Assembly (NCBI GenBank): GCA_034509495.1
Contig: CM067512.1
Coordinates: forward strand, 3,279,699 to 3,343,698
Direction of reading: 5' to 3'
Source of the DNA: Acestrorhynchus altus
Taxonomy: Eukaryota > Chordata > Actinopteri > Characiformes > Acestrorhynchidae
DNA length: 64,000 bases
The stretch's first letter is position 1, and each line of letters begins with the position of its first letter. The notes below the pieces were generated by a model. The model saw nothing but the letters and a program-made list of their open reading frames with translations. It did no database searches and was not told where the DNA came from. This document shows, piece by piece, positions 1-12,494 of the stretch. Both the position numbers and the translations under genes were made by a program.

Positions 1-339
1 TTATATAAGCTTTCTAGAAAATAGATAGAGTTGGGTGAGGCTTACAATCTGGCTTAAAAACGTAAAAATTCAACAGTAGGTCCCCCTGGACTCATACACA
101 GCAGATGTATGGACAGGTGGCAAGAGTCTTAATTTGAAAATTTACAACATTGTATGGAGCTGTGATAACTTCCCTGTTCAAACAGCAGAACTGTAACACG
201 GTGGTCAGGAGGTCAGGAAGGATGTTTCATCTTTCATCTGGAACTCTTTGGTGTTATACTGTACCTTAGAGAGTAGGTAAATGTTCTCAGTGTCTTAAAG
301 GTGCAACAGAATGTGAAAAACTGCATTTATCTTGGCATA

Positions 340-1361
340 GTTGCACACGTTTGGAGCATGGGAGTCACAAACCACGAACCCTGAATGCTGCTGTTCCACC
401 TTCAAAATCCATGTAAGTAAAACACAAAACACATAAATTCCAAAACTCCATGGTTATGTCACCGTCAAGGCTCATTTTATTTATAACCCTATACTTTACA
501 TAAACCTGGCTCACTAGTGAAAGTCAAAAACAATGGTTACAACAACTACTGGATTAAATACTGGGGACATGGACTACCATAATCAAATTAGAAGTATATG
601 CACTGTATCACAATGACCAAATAAGATATGCACCAAAATGTTTTATCTTTGAGATTAATCAATTCCCTCTTTTCTCAAAAAAAAGAGAAAAAAGTAAAGC
701 GTTCCTGATGGAAAATGTTTATAACCATCCAAATAAGCAGGCAGATTATCCTGAGGGGTGGCTATACTGGTATATTTTCCGTGTTTTTGTGATTTGGAGA
801 TTTGAAGGGCATTTCATGTCACAGTAGTCACACATGCCTAAAGGTTTAGTGATCAGCAGGTGGATTATCCATAGTCCCAGCCTATGAAAAGGGTTATGTT
901 AAGTTCAGTAAGCAGTTGCTTTTTATACACAATGTTTTTCTTTCCCAGTGTCTGTTTTCGATTGAGTTGTAACTCACTTTATACATTTTGCCTTCACACT
1001 GTATTACTGTATCACTGTTCCATATTAAACAGTGAATGTGCCTTGCTTTCCTCTGAATAAAATTACCCTGCCATGAGTGTGGGGCAGTGTGTAGCCTAAA
1101 AGGCGCACTGCTTAATTCAAAGAGGCCGATGGAGGTCTCCGCAGTCCTGAGCTCAGTTGAGGGTAAACAGACAAGTATGCAGGTGGTCCTCATTCACTGA
1201 TTACACACTCATGCCTTGGCGTGAGGTGCATATCCATAAAATGTGGACCAGGCTAGACTAGGAGGGCTCCCAAGATTGCACAAAACGTAAGATCAGTGAT
1301 ACGAATGAATTACAGAATAAATAATTTTAGTTGGATTATTCCCAAGTACAGGCAAGCATTT

Positions 1362-1397
<36 letters not shown>

Positions 1398-1690
1398 ACT
1401 CCTTCAGCTGAACAAAACTGAACTTCATAAGGGAAAGAGAGTGAGGGCACACAAACTGAGAACAACACTATTCAGTAAGACTCAAAAATAATAAAAGTGA
1501 TAATACACTGTAAACAATTATATAATATGTGGAGTCTGTAAGCCACCACCAGTGGTGTGAACCAGGTAAAAAAGCAGATCTTTTTCTTTTTTCTTACACA
1601 AGCCCATCCTAAAAGGAAAAACAACTGAAGCAATGTAACAAGGTTGTAAATAGGCTTGTTAAACATTGTCTGAGAGTTTTTCATCCCAGT
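340..1690. repeat. Old interspersed repeat, copy A (pairs with 7.06-7.56 kb)
   Basis: Several stretches match, in the same order, sequence at 7.06-7.56 kb. Near 370-380 'cacaaaccacgaac' matches 'gacaaaccgtgaac' near 7135. Near 440 'ttccaaaactcc' matches 'ttccaaaacccc' near 7220. At about 1643-1665 'ggttgtaaataggcttgt' is identical to the text near 7493. Spacing differs between the copies, so both have taken insertions or deletions. The (TA)n run at 1366-1395 lies inside this copy. No transposase or reverse transcriptase motif is visible, so the class is unknown. Confidence 0.4.
1366..1395. repeat. (TA)n microsatellite
   Basis: Uninterrupted alternating TA for about 30 bases, following a short TATACATA lead-in. 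Confidence 0.95.
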
Positions 1691-1699
1691 GGTATGTAG

Positions 1700-3525
1700 G
1701 CTATTTGATATTTATAGATCAAAGAACATCTTAATACTCAATAAACATATTCTTAAGCACCTTTAATGACTGTATGGCAAAAAAACATTCCAACAAATTG
1801 GAAGAACCATGAATAACATTTTTTTACAGGAGGACAGGAAGACTTCAAAATTAACTCTATTATTGCTCATTTATAGCAAATCCAAGAAGCTCAGCTCGCC
1901 AGGCAAGAAATCTTTTAGCAGATTTTATGATAAACCGACATGAAAATAGCTGTAACACAACCCAAAGTTTTTGTATTCCTGCAAATATTCAGTGCAACCA
2001 TGTGAAGTTCAAATGGTGTTTTGTGGGAAGATACCATTCTCTGTACACTTCAACCTCAGTGTTTTCTTTTACGATTATGCCTTTCATTGGAAAAACATGT
2101 TGCATCCAGAAGGGTTTATGATGTTTTTAATTTTCCTAACAGATGCTCGGACCTGAACAAGAAACAAGAATAAATCTCAAGCAAGCCTGGCATTTTTTAT
2201 ATACATCTTCTTCCAAGCACACACATAAGGCATGCACACACGTATCTTATGGAATCCAGGCACCGAGACTGACAGGGCTTCCTGTTCTGGGTGACCTTGC
2301 TGAACGCATTAACACTTCCATGTTATGGAAGTTGTGAAGCACAGCCAGATCATGAGTCTCTCTGCATTTCAGCCACTCCACTGCGCTGCCAAATACAGTC
2401 AGACAGAAACAAGTGTTGATCATTTACACCCTAAATACTCTAATCCACTAATCCAAAGGCAACTAAAACCAGGCGCTCGGGCCGAGAGACAGAAAGAAAC
2501 AGCAGAAGCTGACAGTTGCACCAGTAGTGCAGTCAGCACTGTGGACTTATCTTTAGCTATTTTGTTAGTTGCAAGTGTCAGTTTACTAAAATTTACATAA
2601 AATGAATTTATGTCTAAATGCATTTTCTCTTAGATACACGAAGATACTGCAAGGATCTAATGAGAGGAACCTGCATAAACTCATTCAAGCACTCAGCTCT
2701 ACCAGAGGATTCAGCTCCTAGATTAAACTAGAGTAGATATGTTTCTAGGGACCAGGAATTATTAAGTTGAAGCATGCCATGTTTCATAGAACCCTCTACC
2801 ATATTTGAATAACCTGCACTGGAAACTGGCATAGGAACCTATGGGAAGGTACAACTATTGATTGAAAAATGTGTGCTGTATTCAGAAAAAGTGCCTTTAT
2901 GGAATTAAATTGACTGCAAAAGAAATGTAATGTTTATGCCCTGTTCTGTATCCCAGACTTCACAATGAAAACCACTTTGGGTTCTCATCCATCCATGTCA
3001 TATCCCACCACTGTAACACCCAGCATGCAATAAGCAAATATTTCATTCACCCACATCCACAGGGAACCCGTCTCAACATGACATTGAGCTTCCTTCTGAA
3101 TTACCCAGCTAAACATTTCAAATAGTCCAGCTTTTAAGATCCATCCCAAAGCATTTGTAGTTTTCCCAAACGTTCTTCCTACATTGAAGAACATCAGAGG
3201 GGATTGGCCTAGTCTTTAAACGGAAAAGATCTCTCTCTAAAGATTAATATGGCACAACTGGAGGAGAAGAGTTGGCATATTTACAACAGATGCCTACATT
3301 TTTCATTAAGAAGGCCAAGCAAAACAGTATGAATACAAGAACTTTGGACTTTCCCAGCACTGTACACTCTTACTGTATTTCTGCTGAATGGCTGAAATAA
3401 CTTGACACAGTTCCTGCAGTGCATTGGGAATGCAAAACCGGAATCTATTCAAGATCCTTGTTCAATATAGTTCCTTAAGAGATTCTCAAAACTCAGTTGA
3501 TGAGCCAAGTTAATACAGTAAGTGA
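1700..3525. other. Non-coding stretch, nothing recognised
   Basis: Unique-looking, moderately AT-rich sequence. Open frames of at most about 90 codons overlap on both strands and show no domain, so none is supported as a gene. No strong microsatellite or recognised transposon was seen. Confidence 0.5.
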
Positions 3526-3529
3526 AATA

Positions 3530-4480
3530 CAACCCATTTAATTCTGGATTGACCCTGTTTATCAGTGTTAAAAGCAAGAAGATTTTAATGTGGTGGAAAT
3601 AAGAGGAAGAAAACTAAACTGATGATTAGTTTGTAGTTTCATATTTTCTATAGAATTAAATCCATTAGAATCAAGCTGACCTTTTAATCTGGCAACTGTA
3701 TTTAATTCAGTCAAGGGTTGCCATTGCCATTAATCACCACAGAGCAGGATATTTGACCATGAGGGTAGAAATGCACATCGCGGAAATACATTCATACAGC
3801 ATTGGTATGATTTAGTGGCTAAAAAGGCTGAGTAGAAGCATTTCACATCACATTCACTCTCGACCCTGAAAGAAGGCTGGCTAATAAATCGCTCAGTAAA
3901 CGTTTTAAAGTGAAAACAGTCGGGAGCGAAACAAAGGCTTCACTTTTGGGCCCACACCTGTGCCAAGAACGAGTCACTCAACGGCAAATTTCCTTTGCTT
4001 TCATTCCAAACAAAATTCCGAAGACAAAATAAGATACTTTCCATGTGTCAACTAATATGCTGGTGTTAAGAATTGGCGGGAGTGACGTGTAAGACTCACA
4101 TAGCCTTTATGTGCAATTATTTTCCAATTAAATTGAATGACATACAGTGGCAGCTATGTTTAATAGGCTGCTGAGTGTGTTTCTATGGCAGGCAGAACAT
4201 AGCCTGGCAGCAACAGTGGCTGAGGAGAGAGGAAAGACTGAGGGTTGAGGATTGATTCCGTTGACACGGAGACATTTCAAACAGGCTGAGGACCTACAAT
4301 AACAGCTGGAGCATCGTGCCAGAGCAATTGTGTAGTCAGTCGAGCAGATCCAGCATGCAGGCTCCATTTAATTCAAGACAATGTTTGTTGGCCTGCTGGT
4401 TTGGATGGCATTTTTGCATTGTTGCAGGGAATTTATTCATGAATCGTCAGCTTGGTTGGTTTACCACAGGAAGTTTTTGT
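3530..4480. promoter_or_regulatory. Repeat-poor block, candidate conserved non-coding element(s)
   Basis: About 950 bases without microsatellites or recognised mobile elements, rich in homeodomain-type cores (ATTA/TAAT). Examples are 'gccattaatcacc' near 3727, 'gcaattattttccaatta' near 4112 and 'aatttattcatgaatcg' near 4430, interleaved with G/C-containing blocks such as the run around 3925-3975. This texture is typical of vertebrate developmental enhancers, but conservation itself cannot be seen from one genome. Inference only. Confidence 0.25.
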
Positions 4481-4995
4481 TTTTTATTGACGACTGACAT
4501 CACAACAATCTCAGATCATCCCATCATAGTGCAGCCCTGCCTCTTTACACTAATGCTATAAGTAGTGTTTCAAGTTGGACTGCTTTATAAACAAGGCATA
4601 ATACAAAGCAGCCAATTAGAGCTTGTGTATATTTACATAAGACCTCCGTATATCAGTCGCAAAGACATTAAACCAAAACATCTCATGTATTTTTAGGGAC
4701 AGCGAGGTTGGAAAGCGGTCATGTAAAATGAATTATGTTTTTGGCTCATAAACCCACACAAATGTTATAAGTGGACCTCAGGGAAAAGATTTATACGAAC
4801 AATATGTGCTCTTTAACTGTAGAATATTGACCATTTAACTATATTAAGGTTAAATGTGTTCCGGTGCTTTAGTTTCCTACTGTAAAGATTTACTTACACA
4901 CATCTATTCCACTGCTGCATTAACACTCAATGACGGAGTGATGGAAGGCTTTATACCAGATTTTGCATTCAGTAACAAGAGCACCAGTGAGCTGA

Positions 4996-5250
4996 GGATA
5001 ATCACCATCCCACCTCATAGCCATCATTTCAGAGAACACAGTCCCTCTTCCATACAGTTCAATGCTGTGGAGCTTTAGCCCCTCTAACCCACACCTGCCA
5101 TTAGGCATGGTGCCAATAGATTCATATTTTTCTGTTCCAGAGAGACCTAATCTATTGGAAGTACTTCTCTACAAAAACTAGACTGTGTGTGTGTATGTGT
5201 GTGTGTGTGTGTGTGCATTTGCACATCTGTGTCAGCAATGGGTGCAAATT
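4996..5250 (+). mobile_element. N1 non-autonomous DNA element, 3'-truncated copy
   Basis: This copy shares ordered blocks with the fullest N1 copy at 58.0-58.4 kb: an 'agaacacagt' block, 'ggcattaggcatggtgccaa'-type text near 5101-5116, 'acttctctac' near 5163, and 'gcacatctgtgtcagcaatg' near 5221. It stops at about 5250, just before the terminal block found in other copies, where a Tc1 fragment begins. A GT run at 5184-5214 has expanded inside it. No coding capacity is visible. Confidence 0.75.
5184..5214. repeat. (GT)n microsatellite inside N1
   Basis: GT repeat with one GTAT interruption, expanded at the position where other N1 copies carry a short 'ctgtgtgtgtg' segment. Confidence 0.9.
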
Positions 5251-5284
5251 TACCCAAGAGCCAAGAGCCACTTTTGAATTTCAC

Positions 5285-5510
5285 CCAGTTGGAGACCTTT
5301 TGGTAGGCCCTGACCACTGTAGAACAGGAACACCTCACATGTCCTGCTTGATGTTGTGGAGATGTTCTGATCCAATGGTCTAGAACATCGCAGTTAGAAA
5401 TTCAGGGTCAGGGTCTCAGATTCTAACGCTTCTAGAAGTGACTTCTCACTTGTTCCCTAATACATAGACCCCACCTCTTGACAGATGCCATTTAGAGCAC
5501 GTAACTATGT
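5285..5510 (-). pseudogene. T1 Tc1-like transposase relic, N-terminal part and flank
   Basis: Read on the minus strand, about 5338-5270 gives RCSCSTVVRAYQK, matching the second helix-turn-helix region of Tc1-like transposases (pattern CSRSAVV..YQK, family knowledge). On the plus strand, 'ggagatgttctgatcca' near 5359 and 'cctaatacatagaccccacc' near 5457 match the other T1 copies at 16.9-17.1 kb and 20.3 kb. The catalytic domain is absent. This is a fragment, not a gene. Confidence 0.65.
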
Positions 5511-5549
5511 GACCACTAAAGCTACTAACTTCATTTAATTTAACATTAA

Positions 5550-6320
5550 ATTTTTAATCCAATCAGTGGTGATTTTGTTCCATTATAATAAATATTTGTT
5601 CTCATGATATAAATATAAATGTTCTCATTGTCTTTACTGGGAACAGACCAGTCAGCCCTGCTTATCATTTTAAGCGTGTATTTACAGTTAGCCAGTGATC
5701 TATTCCTGAGTGTTGGTAACTGTTCTAATTGCAGAGTGGAGGGTTGGGAGGCCAGGGTTGGAACGCTGCAGTGCAAGGTACCTCTCCAAACACAAGCGTG
5801 AGAATCTGTCATGTGGTGTTGAGGATGGCATGGAGCAGTGTTCTATCAGTCATGTTTAAGCAGTGCTAAAGATGACACATGAGCCAGACTCTTCAGGTAA
5901 GGGAAGCACAAAGATGTTAAAGGTCACACAGCACGTCTGCCACACACTCATAAACCTGAAGTGTGCCAGGAACTCATAAAGGGTTTGTGAGACGGAGAAA
6001 TAGAAATTCCACATGTAAACTATGCCGAGGGCCCCTGCACGGAGATCATGATGTTCTGACTTTGAGTCATACGCTGTTCGGACAAACGTACTGGGATACC
6101 TGCTCATTCATTGTTTCTTCTGAAGGTAAATGTAATCATAGCTAAGAACCATGCAGAGGAATGTCCTTCAAATTTAACCCGTCTTTGCAGTGAAACACAC
6201 ACACTTGTAAATACACACATTATACGGCAGTGAGCACACATGCCCGTGGTGGGAAGCCCTATCCACAACGTCCAATCAAACTGACAACCATCTGTTCACA
6301 AGACCTGATTCCAGACCACA
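5550..6320. other. Non-coding stretch, nothing recognised
   Basis: No repeat family or gene was recognised. Short open frames on both strands near 5.85-6.15 kb have no recognisable domain. Confidence 0.45.
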
Positions 6321-6478
6321 AGGCCACAGCTACCCAACTCCCCAACTCATCCCAAAAGTATTAGATTGAGCACCAACATTCCAGAGAACACAGTTGCACT
6401 GCTCCACGGCTCAGTACTGGGGGGCTTTATACCTCCTACCCCAACCTGGCATTGGTATGGTGGCAATGGGTTCATGTT

Positions 6479-6880
<402 letters not shown>

Positions 6881-7059
6881 TTTCTGCTCCAGAGTCCAAT
6901 TCTATTGACAGCGATTCTCTACAGGGATAGACAGTCTGTGTGTGTGCATCTCTGCAGTAGGTGCCTCTTATAGTTGTTGAATGTATTTATTAGATGGGGT
7001 GTCCATAAATATTTAGACATACTGTGTCTCGTAGCTGGTTTTGGAAATCAGATCAAGTA

Positions 7060-7560
7060 AAGCTGTAAATGGACTGGCATTTTGTAAATGAGCACATGAA
7101 TGTTTTGATTAGAAGTGCACAGTACACGGAAGTGACAAACCGTGAACATCAAACACTGTTGTGTCCTGAGTTAAAAAAAATGAAGAAAAATAAAAATAAT
7201 AAAGAATAAAATGAACCAATTCCAAAACCCCAATATTGCTACAGTTTTGAGTGGCCCATAAAATTTACATCAATCTGGACCACAAAATGTAATGACCAAT
7301 TGAGGAGAGTATGGATGCTCGAGGGCTAAAAGTTAACAGTAAGAAGGGTAAATCTGGTGGTAGGCTAAAAGCAAACCCCACCAACTGGGAACCACACTTT
7401 GCACCACAATGGACACAGACAGGACAGCAACACTTGGGAATAATTACTGTTTTTTAGTGCTAGGCTAGTTCTCATTCTAAAATAAATAACAGGGTTGTAA
7501 ATAGGCTTGTAAAACCTCATCTGAACATTTTCACCCCAACCAAAGTCACAAAAACTTGAT
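7060..7560. repeat. Old interspersed repeat, copy B (pairs with 0.34-1.69 kb)
   Basis: Ordered matches to copy A, including 'ggttgtaaataggcttgt' near 7493 followed by 'aaaacctcatctgaacattttc', which parallels the text after 1665. No coding motif is present. The class is unknown. Confidence 0.4.
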
Positions 7561-7564
7561 TTAT

Positions 7565-8855
7565 CACTAACTACACCAATTCAACCAGGTCAACCCATGT
7601 TCTACTGCTTATTATACTCTATTTTTATTTATTATTTATCAAAATGAGATTAGTGACTGTCCAAGTCCTAGCTTGTTCAATTATAATCAAAGAAAGCAAA
7701 CTTCAAATAACAAACATGTCAGGGGTGACTGACTGCTCTGCGCTCAGAGACAAGTTATGAATATTATTTCTTGCCAAACTATCCCTTTAAAGATGTTTAA
7801 AGTGCAGTCTGTGGAATTCGCACCAATAAGGGGTCTGTATGATGAGGCTACAAAGCCATCCAGAGCTGTGATTCAGCCTTCATTCAGACTTATTGTTCCT
7901 GTTGTCATCATCTCCATCATCATCGTCCTCATTTTCCTATTTGAACATTACACTTAGACATGTGTTTCCATTTTCCTTTGCATTCAGACTTTCCAATACA
8001 TTTATGCATTTACAAATACATAAATCAATATAACAGTGGGGATTAAAGACAGACTTAACTGTAATGCATATAAAACGTTTAAGACCACGTATGCCATTTG
8101 CCACTAGGCAAAACCCATTAAACGGGAGTGCGGGTGTAGAGATTTTCTACACCACTTACTATCCGGATATAAACAGGATCCACATGAGGTACTTATGAGA
8201 ATAGGAGCATGATTTAGTTTACGTTGAATACTTTACTGTGAAACATCCCTAACTGTCCACATACAGCACACAGGTACTGCTCCAATCCATTCATAACAAT
8301 AAACAAAAACATGTGCACAAATATGGATTAAACTAACACAGTGTAAAGACAAAAGCTTCTGTCTGAATCCATACCTGAGCAGAAACGAGCTAAAATGGGC
8401 CTTACCACGGCCCAAGCAGCTTCTGTGAGACAACCATATCCATCCATTCTGGAATCAAAGAACATGTTCAGATTGTGTGGCATATCTTCTGAAAAGCATG
8501 GACCCAAGGCAGGCCCATTGAAGCGTGTGGAAGCAGATAACAGTGGTTTATTTTCCAGCACCGTTTGGGTTCTGCTGGATGTTCTTTTCAAGGAGGAACT
8601 AATGGGTTTGAGGTGTAATCACAATGTGTAATCACAATCGGTTGAGTACGACCTGGCTGATGATCACGTCTGTGAATGCGGGCTAGTTTAGCTCAGGGCA
8701 TGAACAGTACAGTACGAGTGGTTTTGTACGAACCCAGGGTCAGGTTTCTTACACCAGTGACCCCCAGCTTCCCCGGGGGAGCAGCTGCTCTACCTCCTCA
8801 CCCTGAGATTTAAATGGTGCCCCTCTGTGCTCCCCCCTCTGTCTGACAACTGCAG
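7565..8855. other. Non-coding stretch, nothing firmly recognised
   Basis: Unique-looking sequence. A 12-bp word 'tgtaatcacaat' occurs twice in tandem at about 8614-8638. Overlapping short open frames on opposite strands near 8.3-8.6 kb carry no domain signature. Confidence 0.45.
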
Positions 8856-8859
8856 AGTT

Positions 8860-9000
8860 GAAAGCGAAAGGCTTGCTGTGTTTGATTAAGTTATTTGCTT
8901 TCCATAGGCCAAGCCAAAGGAAGCTCCCCCACTGCTGCTTCCTATCAACAATGCGGCCTGAGTGTTGTATAGGTCCCGTGTCACACGCACAATGGGCCGA
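8860..9000. promoter_or_regulatory. Candidate conserved non-coding element
   Basis: A repeat-free block with a SOX-like word 'caacaatg' (near 8947), 'tttgattaagttatttgc' (near 8880) and GC-containing spacers, ending at a GT microsatellite. It looks like regulatory DNA, but nothing in a single sequence proves constraint. Confidence 0.2.
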
Positions 9001-9032
9001 GATGTGTGTGTGTGTGTATGTGAGAGTGTGTA
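9001..9032. repeat. Short (GT)n microsatellite
   Basis: Imperfect GT run with GTAT and GAGA interruptions. Confidence 0.85.
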
Positions 9033-9154
9033 TTGATGATGGACTAAGTATATCCAATACAAACAATGATGCTATTATAAATATGGTTTATTGCAGAAAC
9101 GATTTCAGCCAATGTTTGAGAATGTTTGTTGCAACAGCTTTGGTCACCTTGGAG

Positions 9155-9320
9155 AGTCTTCAACCCTCTTCCTGGAGAGCTACCTTCATGTAGGTTTTCA
9201 AAACCAAATCTATCACACCGTCAGCCAATCAAGAACTTCTGAACTCAGGAATTCACTGCAGTGAATTAAGGCTGGATCCAAAGCCTTGAGGAGCATAACC
9301 CTCCAGTAGCTGCAGAACCA
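9155..9320. mobile_element. R5-type MITE, degraded
   Basis: The text 'cttcctggagagctacc' (near 9169) with 'gtaggttttc' and 'ccaatcaagaacttctga' resembles a common fish short DNA element whose ends read like 'tcctggagagctacc'. Related copies in this window lie at 26.71, 38.15, 42.75 and 60.44 kb. The opposite terminus is weak ('ccctccagtagctgcag' near 9300). Confidence 0.45.
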
Positions 9321-9416
9321 CTGACATAAAATACCAGAAGAGTCAGGTTCCATCCCTCCAGTCTTCTCGATCAACTCTGGTATTTGACACTATTGTTGAG
9401 AATGATTTGCATACTG

Positions 9417-10077
9417 TCAATTAAGTGGATGAAAGTCATCCAAGGACTTATTGGTGTAGCATGGTGTTCTTTTCTGGTTCTCAAGCCCCAATCTGCTGCA
9501 TGGAGGACAGAGGTGTCCCCCACTGCACTGCATTTCATATGACTGCAGACAGGTTGGATGCATCTCATAAGAAATTAGAAACACAGCCAATGAAGGCTCT
9601 TGTATTGAATCTGTGCCATAGTCTATATGCACCCAAGTATTGCTCCAGCTCCAGCATGGAATCCAGCATGCTCTGAGAGTTTGGTACATTTGGTCATGTG
9701 TCAGAACTGTTTGTGAGACCAGGAGCAGTCCAGAAAACCAATCTCCAGTCCTCCAGAAATTGTTGGTGTGGGCTCCGCCTCAAGAGGACTTCTGTCACGG
9801 CAAGTGTGGAAGCTGTCCACTCCTGGTGCTGCATGTGGGGGTTGCCTGGTAATTTTCTCACGTTGGCTTCAACTTGTTGCCTGCATGGCTGAAAACTCTC
9901 CTCCTCGCAGATCGGCTTGTTGTGAAACACCAAGAAAGCCCAATGTTTCTCAACAGTGCCACCAGTTGATGGGTGAAACCCAACCAAATCCATCATATTT
10001 TTTCTGGAAAATCCCACATGGACATTTCTACGGATCGAAAACCTGATTTTCATCATAGATCTGAGCAATGAGACCAA
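9417..10077 (-). other. Two adjacent minus-strand open frames, unexplained
   Basis: On the minus strand a 127-codon frame (10077 to 9694) is followed at once by a 90-codon frame (9689 to 9417). The first includes MDLVGFHPSTGGTVEKHW and a Cys/His-containing stretch. I recognise no domain. Overlapping plus-strand frames of up to 92 codons also exist, so openness alone is weak evidence. It may be a relic of an unrecognised mobile element or chance. No signal peptide, membrane segment or splice sites were identified. Confidence 0.2.
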
Positions 10078-10079
10078 GC

Positions 10080-10730
10080 TGCTGCTGTTGTTGCTAACTT
10101 ACAGCATATTCATGACTTTGGAACATCGGCCAAGATTTTTTTTGAGCTTTAAGTGGGCAAAGCACAACATCATTTTTCTTCTCCACTACAGCTTAAGCAG
10201 TGTGTGTACATACACACACCGTAATACACAGTATATTATAAAAGGCAGCTGAGAGTTTACATTTCCAATGAACCATCTTCTGAAGCCTGAGTGCTCCAGG
10301 CAATGGCTCGAGATGATTCAGACAGAGCGTCCAGACTGCAGTTACTCTGCAGACCAGAGTGTCCCAAGAGACAGGACATGAGTCCTGTGTGTCAGTCTAC
10401 AGTTTCACTAGTATTTATCACAGGTCAGTCCACTGGGCTGGGCTAATTATGACCTGCAGGCTCTTTCTGAGTCCGATAAATAAGACAAGCTGCAAACTCT
10501 TATGCTAGACTCATTCAATCATGACAATAATTCTAATCACATTTATTAATATTTGAAGCAATGCTTTGAAGTCTGGATGTTTTGAGTCATATTAGAGAAG
10601 GAAGGAAATGTGAGATTCATGATGAATTCATGAGAACCATTACCACATCTATGAGAGTAACTGTAGTAGTACCGTCACACATACACACATACACATACAC
10701 ACTTGTTACTTATGGACATGTTAAGCAACA
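10080..10730. other. Non-coding stretch
   Basis: Unique-looking sequence ending in a short CA-rich stretch at about 10677-10700. No gene was recognised. Confidence 0.45.
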
Positions 10731-10734
10731 TCCA

Positions 10735-10850
10735 ATTTGAAGGTCCCTTGAAGCACCTTAAGAGGTTTCTCCACAGTATCAAATTGAAGAACCTCCAAAT
10801 GTTCCTCAAGGATCTTGCACGTTTTACAGAGGGTGGGCTTGAACTGACTT
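10735..10850. repeat. R6 GGTTCTT-type repeat fragment
   Basis: Repeated short words of the type 'gaagcaccttaagaggttt', 'aagaacctcc' and 'gttcctcaaggatc' resemble the diffuse repeat also seen at 23.3, 34.4-35.05 and 54.6 kb. The similarity is low. Confidence 0.35.
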
Positions 10851-10989
10851 GGGAACTGAACCCTAGTCTGGAAGGTGGAGTTGCCTCAAAGCAATACCAA
10901 CCAGTAGACCTCCTTATGTCTCACACTGCATGGCTCACTGCTGTCTGTAGAAACTGGTGTAAAAATTGGTGTTTACAGAAGTAAAGTTT

Positions 10990-12000
10990 ACACTCATAAG
11001 TCATATTATACATCAGATTATTACTTTATTACATCTTTATTACATTTAAGTACAATTTCCAAGGTGAAATTACTTCAGAACTGACATAAATATTGACGCT
11101 TGTTGAAATAACCATTTATAAATGGATATGTATGTTTTAATTTTAATATGTAGGTATTAATATCATGAAAGGCTTACGTACATGCCGTGAATAAGGTATG
11201 TGACGGCTAAAAACAGCATAATCTGCCATAAATATACATTAATCTGTCAATAATAATACTTAACAACTAAGCACGAATTGACAAAAGTGTGTAAACCAAG
11301 AACCCTTGCCAGCTTTCCCAGCACTGACTAGTGGGTGTTACATTGTAATACACATTGGCTTCCACATCCTCATATATAAAGAAAGAAATTATGATTTCAT
11401 TTTTAGACTCAGTCTACAGTAAATTACATTTTAAGGCAGAAATCTGAGAGCAGTTCCACAGAAGTCATTTTGAAATACCTACAAAAGTCAACCCTGGTTA
11501 AGTACATGATAAAAGGCTTTGGTCCATAAAGCTCTAAAACAGGCCAAAGTACCATAAATCTAAACATACCACAAAGTATACAATAAAAATATACTATATA
11601 CCTGAAGAAACACGCACTTAACCTGCTTTAATGCCTACTTCTATTCCACATTCCTCCAGAGTGTGCATAGCTGTCATTCCAGAGTTAGGCCTGTTTGACT
11701 ATTGCATGTGAATAGGCCATGCAAGCTGTCCACGGGTTTATTAGTGCTGTAGGAGATGCTGTGAAGCATAAGCCGTACCCCACAATCCCTGACACAGGTC
11801 TCGGAGAGCACACATCATCAAGGAATGCATGCAAAGTCTTTCAAACAGTTCAAATCAAGAGATTTTTCTTTAGTCTACCCTGCGGAAATGTCAAGAATCA
11901 ATGTCCCCAACAACACAAATCTCATTTGGCTGCAAAAATGCATGAATTAATCCTAATATGTTAAAACATATAGAGGCGTGTCCTGTTTTATTTACAGGGA
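10990..12000. other. AT-rich non-coding stretch
   Basis: AT-rich unique sequence with scattered open frames of at most 81 codons and no domain. Confidence 0.45.
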
Positions 12001-12179
12001 TCTGCTGAAGTCTGACCTTCGCAACACACGTTTGTGGAAGTGTATCACAGTAGAAGAATTGTTGGTGCTCATCGGGCTGGAAAATGTTGCAGAACCTTTA
12101 CTGACTAGTCTGGAATCCACCAATCCACACTCAGAAAGATGGTGTACAAGTGGACGAAATTCAAGATCACATGGACAAG

Positions 12180-12490
12180 CAAGCCTCTGGAACTGTGATT
12201 TGAGGCCAATAAACACTGGTTTGGAGAAAACACTGCACTCCAGTAGTTTCACGTCTCTGAAACACAGTGATGGTAGTATCATGGTTTGGTCCTGTTTTAC
12301 TGCATCTGAGCCAGGATGGCTTTCCATCATTGATGGAACAATTAATTCTGAATTATACTAGCAATTATACTAAGGAAGACTGTACTTAAGCTGAATGTCA
12401 AGAGAACATGGGTCATGTAGCAAGACAATGACCGTAAGCACACAAGTCATTCTACCAAAGAATGGTTAAAGAAGTTATTGTCAGTTTTTT
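12180..12490 (+). pseudogene. T2 Tc1-like transposase relic
   Basis: One plus-strand frame reads DGSIMVWSCFTASEPG then IIDGTINSELY (about 12270-12360). This matches the region just upstream of the second catalytic Asp in fish Tc1 transposases (pattern GGSIMVWGCF..G, family knowledge). After a stop and frameshift near 12361, another frame gives QDNDRKHTSHSTKEWLKK (about 12421-12475), the conserved block containing the second catalytic Asp. An in-frame TAG precedes that block. The N-terminal DNA-binding domain and the third catalytic residue were not found. It is a broken fragment. Confidence 0.8.
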
Positions 12491-12494
12491 TCAG

